Translations under genes and position numbers: made by a program | From: Homalodisca vitripennis | Taxonomy: Eukaryota; Arthropoda; Insecta; Hemiptera; Cicadellidae | Assembly: GCF_021130785.1 (NCBI RefSeq) | Contig: NC_060212.1 | Coordinates: 143,102,001 to 143,166,000, forward strand | DNA: 64,000 nucleotides | Reading direction: 5' to 3' | Shown: piece after piece, positions 59,172 to 64,000 of the stretch | Position numbering within the stretch: position 1 is the stretch's first letter | How the letters are laid out: each line of letters starts with the position of its first letter | The notes under the pieces: model-generated | Told to the model about the DNA's origin: nothing | The model's database searches: none | What the model saw: only the letters and a program-made list of their open reading frames with translations

Positions 59172-59773
59172 CAGGGTGTCCAAAAAATCCCGGGTCGGTT
59201 AAATATTTTTCAAAATATTTAAAATAGAGCTACAAAACCTTACACAAAGTTACTGGACATAAAAAATCTATTTTATCACATATTCAGTGATCCGCTACTT
59301 CCTCAGGGGGGCGGCCCGTTAGGAGTCAGAAGAAAATCTTAAATGTAAGCATAGGTTGATATGCATATCAAATAAAAGGTCTTTATTAGTAGAGTACAGA
59401 GCCGCAAACCCGACCTCAAACGGATAACCGAGTCAAAAATGACAGCCGTTCAAAGTTGTGTAATTTTTTACATTAACCTAAGTTGCAAACTCTAGCCATC
59501 TTTGATCGGCTGTAATTTTTGACTCGGTTATCCGTTTGAGATCAGGTTTACGGCCCTGCACTCTACTAATAAAGACCTTTTATTTAATATGCATATCAAC
59601 CTATGCTTACATTTAAGATTTTCTTCTGACTCCTAGCGGGCCGCCCCCCCTGAGGAAGTAGCGGATCACTGAATATGTGATAAAATGTCCAGTAACTTTG
59701 TGTAAGGTTTTGTAGCTCTATTTTAAATATTTTGAAAAATATTTAACCGACCCGGGACTTTTTGGACACCCTG
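59172..59773. mobile_element. 602-bp palindromic foldback element with TA target duplication
   Basis: Two arms of about 275-280 bp face each other around a 50-bp loop (about 59451-59501). The termini are CAGGGTGTCC and GGACACCCTG, each next to TA (59170-59171 and 59774-59775), as expected for TA-targeting Tc1/mariner-type insertion. Long internal stretches match in reverse complement, such as CAGTGATCCGCTACTTCCTC against GAGGAAGTAGCGGATCACTG, and TGATATGCATATCAA against TGATATGCATATTAA. No transposase frame is present. Transcripts would fold into long double-stranded RNA. Confidence 0.92.
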
Positions 59774-59775
59774 TA

Positions 59776-60399
59776 TAATGAGTGCAAATGTCGCAATATA
59801 GAAGACATTAGTTGAAACAAAATAAAGTAGGCGCTGTTCTAGCTTATTAATTTTTGTTTGCTGAGTATTGAAACTGGTATGGTTAATTAAAATATCCATT
59901 TCACGCCTAGTTACTACTACGAACGTTTTGATAAAAAAAAACTTTATTCTAATTAATTGTTTGCTTTTTACAGTGCTACAGCAATTCATTCTTTCCATGG
60001 TTTTGACCATTTTGAATTTTTTACGCAAAGGCTCTGTTTAACGAAACAAACGAAGATATATTTTTGAATTCATAGATGAATTTAATAAAAATAAATATTC
60101 ATATTTATTTTGTTTTTAATATGTATAAAAATTTTAAATTAAGTAGATCTCATTTGGAAACAATAGTAGGTACATGTTCTTTGAAATTTAGCCTTCATTT
60201 AGGCTATTTTTGTGTATGGCTTGATATGGAGTAAAATCTTTAAAAATGAAAAAAGATACACATTTTCAGAAATATAGTTAAACAATACATTAATAAACAC
60301 TGCAGGTATTAATCTTGTAAGCTATACCTATAGGGGGTGAAATCAAATAGATCACGGCCATAAGGCCAGAAGGCAACATATTTCATCCATGAAGCTGCA
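59776..60399. other. AT-rich non-coding DNA
   Basis: Nothing is recognised. The 101-residue minus-strand frame starting near 60028 runs into the foldback element at its end and has no motif. Confidence 0.4.
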
Positions 60400-60690
60400 C
60401 GTATCGTATGGTTCGCCTAGCGGCACTAACACCTTTAACCGCTCTCGGAAAATTCGTTACCAAATATTGTCGAATAATTAATTATTGTGGTTGGAGGCCA
60501 TCTGACACTAGGGGTGGGTCAAGGAGGGGAAAGGGGGGACCTGGGGGCACGTGCACCTTGTCAACCAGTTGGTTCCTCTTCCCAGGTGAGGGGACGTTAT
60601 CGTGTCCACCCTTACCGGTGTACCCATCTATACATCCAACCAGACTGGTTTGGTTGGATTCTAGGTCACATCGACTAAATTATCTGAGCT
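60400..60690. promoter_or_regulatory. GC-rich island with a 14-bp homeodomain-type palindrome
   Basis: AATAATTAATTATT at 60473-60486 is a perfect palindrome of two inverted TAAT cores, followed at once by TGTGGTTGG, a Runx-type TGTGGTT. A G-rich run (GGAGGGGAAAGGGGGGACC), then CACGTGCACC, GGTGAGGGG and CCAGACTGGTTTGG follow. GC content drops sharply on both sides. Enhancer function is inferred from motif content. Confidence 0.33.
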
Positions 60691-61104
60691 GAATAATCAT
60701 TTAATACGGAACAATTGATGTTACCAGAAACTGGAAGCAACTTAGACTTAATCAATGAAACACATTTACTACCTCTTCACTCATTTACCTTCCAGAACTA
60801 CAGCCACATACATGGGATAGGGTGTGCAGAGATAAAGGATGCTAGCAAAGGAGTTATAAATACGCAGCCTTGATGCAGTGATATTGAATAGAGATCGAGA
60901 TGGAAAATATGTATTTTAAGGGCATAAGATAGGATTTTAAGGGCAGGTTGCAATGACATTAAAGGTTATTTGAGATACTCAGGCGTTTAAAAGAATGCCT
61001 GTTGAAGAAAAAGTAATAATGTCTGATGAGTTACTCTATTTCAGAAACGGTAAAGATATATTTAAGAGCAAGATTTATAGTTAAAGTAAGGAAACCGTTA
61101 GCTG
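60691..61104. other. AT-rich non-coding DNA
   Basis: Nothing is recognised. Confidence 0.4.
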
Positions 61105-61180
61105 GTCCTGGTAGCTCAGTGGTTAGCGACTCGGCATATTCCAGGGAACTGGGTTCGAATCCCAGTTTGAGCATTGCAGT
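61105..61180 (+). mobile_element. tRNA-like sequence, SINE head or tRNA pseudogene
   Basis: It carries a perfect A box, TAGCTCAGTGG, and a perfect B box, GGTTCGAATCC, inside a good T stem (CTGGG/CCCAG). The 5' and 3' ends (GGTCCTG and TTTGAGC) do not pair as an acceptor stem, and no clean anticodon arm is visible. It is therefore not a working tRNA gene. It could still be transcribed by RNA polymerase III. No other copy with the same tail is seen in the window. Confidence 0.6.
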
Positions 61181-61874
61181 TTTGCTCCCTAAACTATAGT
61201 CATCTGAACCTATCCTGAAGTAATGTCAGACCAGATACTTAGTTCGAAAAAAAGTATATAGTTCTAAAAAACAAATCACATTTTAACTGGTTGAAAATAT
61301 TATTTGTGGGCACAGAGATGTATAAAGAATGAGGTTTGGGAGCCGAGAACACCACATGTACTGTATAAGCGGCAAACCCACTTTTTTGGCACTCGATTTT
61401 TGGAAATTTCGAAGAAAAATATAAATTGTAAAAGAGCATCGATATATAAGAATGTATAATTTTGTTCTTAAACCTTATATTTTAACTTATAAACTCCTAA
61501 TCTATCGTTGGTCATCTAGATAATACTAACACTCGTATCAATGTTGACCAGAGGTAAAAATACTGGAAGTTAAAATTTTAGCCAAATATTCTTACTCGTT
61601 TGCTGATGATAATTATACTTTTATTTAGCTGTCTAATGGTTAATAAATTAAAAATATGTCCATAAAAAAAAACTTAACCGTTTTTTATTTTTACTTTTTT
61701 GACACCCACAATTTTAATTTATCTACGCGTATCATTGACGATAGACTGGTTTGCGTGACTATACAATTTTACTCCAGATCCTTTAATTAATGGTCCTGTT
61801 AAAACCAATCAGCTGTTGCAAATATATTAAGTTCTGAGCAGGTCCTCCTCCTCTTGTTTCGGTCAAATAAAACC
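61181..61874. other. AT-rich non-coding DNA
   Basis: Nothing is recognised. Confidence 0.4.
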
Positions 61875-61963
61875 TTGAGCTTCACCGTAGTGTAGTGGCA
61901 GCCTAAGGCTGTTGCTCTCTAACCGATAAGTCACGGGTTAAATTACCAAATCAAATCAAATCA
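61875..61963 (+). mobile_element. tRNA-like SINE remnant
   Basis: GCTTCACCGTAGTGTAGTGG includes a perfect A-box pattern, TAGTGTAGTGG. It is followed by GTTGCTCTCTAACCGATAAG, TCACGGGTTAAATTACC, in which the B box is damaged (TTAAATT in place of TTCGAAT). The layout of A box, CTCTAACCG and CACGGGTT is that of tRNA-derived SINEs. It ends against (AAATC)n, which could be its own tail or the 3' tail of the LINE on the opposite strand. Confidence 0.5.
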
Positions 61964-62138
61964 AATATAAGTTTATTTCCAAATTCAACAATAAGTTTGT
62001 ACACATATAAGTATGAAAATAGACAGCACATAGAACGTGTCTGTGCGTGCTGCCCAGCCCAATCTAGACGTGCACAAAAAAAAATGATAAAAAAACAAAT
62101 ACTGTATATAAAATGAAATAATAAAAGCATCTTGACAT

Positions 62139-62222
62139 TACAGATATATACATATATACACACACATATATACACACATATACACAAATATATATACATA
62201 CATACACATACATATTTGCATA
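62139..62222. repeat. CA/TA-rich microsatellite in the LINE 3' untranslated region
   Basis: Alternating ATATACACA-type words over about 80 bp. It generates low-complexity frames on the minus strand that are not genes. Confidence 0.85.
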
Positions 62223-62479
62223 TACAAATATTAAAATTAAAAAAAAAAGAATAGAATTAAAGTACGACTTATGTTTGTACAAGAAAAAATAAACTACTAT
62301 ATTAATCATAAATTGAATAAAATACTTATCAATAAATATAGCAAGCGTTTAAATAAAACATCTTAATTTTTTAAAACATAATTAATAAATTATAAAGTTT
62401 CGAGAAACAGGTGTAGCGTAGACGTTTGTTGTGATTGGAAGTAGTTAACTATAGTTGTAGTGTTTAGAAGCGGTAATGA

Positions 62480-63957
62480 TTAGTAACGGTAAGTGGGGGT
62501 GAGGAGAAATTCAGCATTATCTGGGCCGATCATCCGAAGCCAGGCAGTAACCAGCCGCTTGAAGCCACTGACAGGCTCGTCCTGCAGGTCCCTTATCACA
62601 GAGGGCAATTGTCTGTAGAGCGTGTTGGCGACCGTAGTAGGCATTCGTAAGGTTAATAGACAGTTTAATGACAGGGACCTGCAACCCCACACTCACAGCG
62701 TTCCTGGTCGGGTAACCGTGAGCAATAGGGGTGAGGACGACATCTTTATGAGAGTAGGTGTAGACCAGTACATTCCTAATAAATAATTGCCTAATTGTAA
62801 AAAATATCATTTTCCCTAAATAACAAGGTTGATGAATAATGCCTTTGTTTATTAAGCGCTGCCTTAATTATAGATTTTTGAATAACGTTTAGTGGTTCCA
62901 ATATGGTCCTGTAAGCCCCTCCCCAAGCGATAATACCATACTGTAAAACCGATTGTACATACGAGTAATAAACTGTGTTTTTTATCTCATTATAATTTAG
63001 AATTTGGCCTAATTGATAAAATATGTAAATAAATTTTCTTAATTTAGACTTTATACTATTAATGTGAGGCTCCCATCTGAGTTTTGAATCAATTATTACA
63101 CCTAGATACTTATACTGGTCCACCCTCTCAATCAGCTGGCAATTGCAGGTATTATTATACAAGTCTCCGCATGAGTGCAATAACAGCCGTAAATCAGCAG
63201 GTGGCTCGCTCGCGGTGCGTAATGCAATAGGCAAGCATTTAGTTTTACCAACATTCATCGATAAAATATTATCACAAAACCATGTATATAATAAATTTAA
63301 TTCTCGAGAAGCGGTGTCGTATACATCATGCCAAGTTTTACCATTGAAAATTACAACCGTATCATCAGCGAACAAGAGAAGCTTTCCCGTAATATTCAAT
63401 TTATCTAAGTTATTTATATAAATTAGGAATAACAACGGACCCAGCGTACTTCCTTGAACCACGCCGTACTTTACTTCCAGTGGTTCACTACTAATATTAT
63501 CAATACTAACAATTTGATTTCGACCACTCAAATAACTTTTAAACCAATTTAAGGTCACTCCCCGGACTCCAATACATTCCAATTTATTAAACAACAAATT
63601 TCTATCTATGGAATCAAAAGCTTTGGCTAAATCAATAAAAACAAGTAATGATTTATAATTTTCCTTTAAATATTCGGTTATAATTTTATTAATATCAAAG
63701 AGTGCGTCAGAAGTATTTTTACCTGGCCTAAATCCAAACTGCGATACTGATAAAAGATTATGTTTTTCAAGATAATTCTGAAACTGATATTTTACGCACT
63801 TCTCCAGTAATTTACCAAGCACACTAAGTAACGAGATCGGTCTGTAATTATTCATATCTGATTTGTCATTAGATTTATACAAGGGAATTACTTTGGCTAT
63901 TTTCAATTTTTCTGGAAAAACTCCCGAAGCAATGCTAAGATTAATCAAATGTTTTAG
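62480..63957 (-). pseudogene. LINE polyprotein: reverse transcriptase and C-terminal region
   Basis: The main frame (62791-63957) has, in order, FPEKLKIAKVIPLYKSND, NNYRPISLLSVLGKLLEK, SQFGFRPGKNTSDALFDI, LVFIDLAKAFDSID (first catalytic Asp), WFKSYLSGRNQ, GVVQGSTLGPLLFLIYINNL (GVPQGS block with Pro changed to Val), LLLFADDTVVIF (FADD catalytic pair), QYKYLGVIIDSKLRW and QYGIIAWGGAYRTIL. One extra base in an A6 run (62799-62804; T6 on the coding strand) shifts the frame before FTIRQLFIRNVLVYTYSHKD. A second indel near 62635 shifts into TLYRQLPSVIRDLQD and the TAA stop at 62480. Catalytic residues are intact. The clade is APE-type, Jockey/CR1-like by motif style. Confidence 0.92.
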
Positions 63958-64000
63958 TGGTGAAAAGAAGGTACTTTAAATTATTTTTTAAAATCGATGT

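Larger units (their letters stand above)
61950..64000 (-). mobile_element. LINE, RT to 3' end, best-preserved copy (cut by window edge)
   Basis: The minus strand carries, from right to left, an almost complete RT-containing polyprotein segment (63957-62480, two frameshifts), a 3' untranslated region of about 520 bp with a CA/TA-rich microsatellite (62139-62220), GGAAATAAACTTATATTTG and a terminal (GATTT)n repeat at about 61950-61970. The endonuclease domain would lie beyond 64000. An in-frame TAA lies just upstream of the RT frame near 63974, so even this copy is damaged. It is related to, but distinct from, the LINE at 32.8 kb. Confidence 0.9.

Noticed and set aside
61105..61180. Functional tRNA gene
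   Set aside because: A and B boxes are perfect, but the acceptor ends do not pair and no anticodon arm is clear.

Overview
This window reads as a gene-poor stretch of an arthropod, probably insect, nuclear genome. It is AT-rich and full of degraded non-LTR retrotransposons (LINEs), tRNA-derived SINEs, inverted-repeat elements, microsatellites and minisatellites. A 0.8-kb block of TTAGG-like repeat, the insect telomere motif, lies at about 41.12-41.90 kb. No operons, ribosome binding sites, rRNA or CRISPR arrays are visible, and I recognise no host protein-coding gene. The only convincing protein homology is to LINE reverse transcriptase (RT). A hemipteran-like source is a guess from the general look of the repeats; nothing here proves it.

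Layout. 0-5.6 kb: a repeat with inverted and direct arms (1.65-2.29 kb), a tRNA-derived SINE (3.90-4.09 kb) and a badly decayed LINE RT (5.04-5.63 kb). 5.6-19 kb: mostly plain AT-rich DNA with a GC-rich island bearing two E2F-type sites (6.6-7.1 kb), a 41-bp minisatellite (10.31-10.76 kb), an inverted-repeat element (11.36-11.53 kb), an RT remnant (13.72-13.89 kb) and two copies of a dispersed repeat. 19.2-20.15 kb: two arrays of one 31-bp minisatellite in opposite orientation. 21.24-25.12 kb: a 2-kb tandem duplication in which one copy carries a retro-insertion and the other keeps the matching empty site. 27.95-29.3 kb: a broken Jockey/CR1-like LINE. 30.0-30.86 kb: a compound minisatellite. 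32.66-34.24 kb: a LINE 3' half with a (TG)n array at each end. 34.38-34.77 kb: a short inverted-repeat transposon with a perfect 8-bp target-site duplication. 41.1-41.9 kb: TTAGG-like higher-order repeat. 43.13-43.77 kb: three SINEs close together. 45.5-47.3 kb: a C-rich tract and a LINE 3' end with a (TA)n tail. 53.5-54.3 kb: a complex repeat related to one at 32.1 kb. 56.4-60.7 kb: four GC-rich, motif-rich islands and a 602-bp palindromic foldback element. 61.9-64.0 kb: the best-preserved LINE, cut by the window edge.

No set of genes works together here. What recurs is small GC-rich islands, about every 2-5 kb, inside AT-rich DNA. They contain E-box, ETS, E2F, PHO-like and homeodomain-like motifs. 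This pattern would fit an intergenic or intronic regulatory landscape, but that is inference until conservation is tested. Every fragment that still encodes recognisable RT lies on the minus strand.
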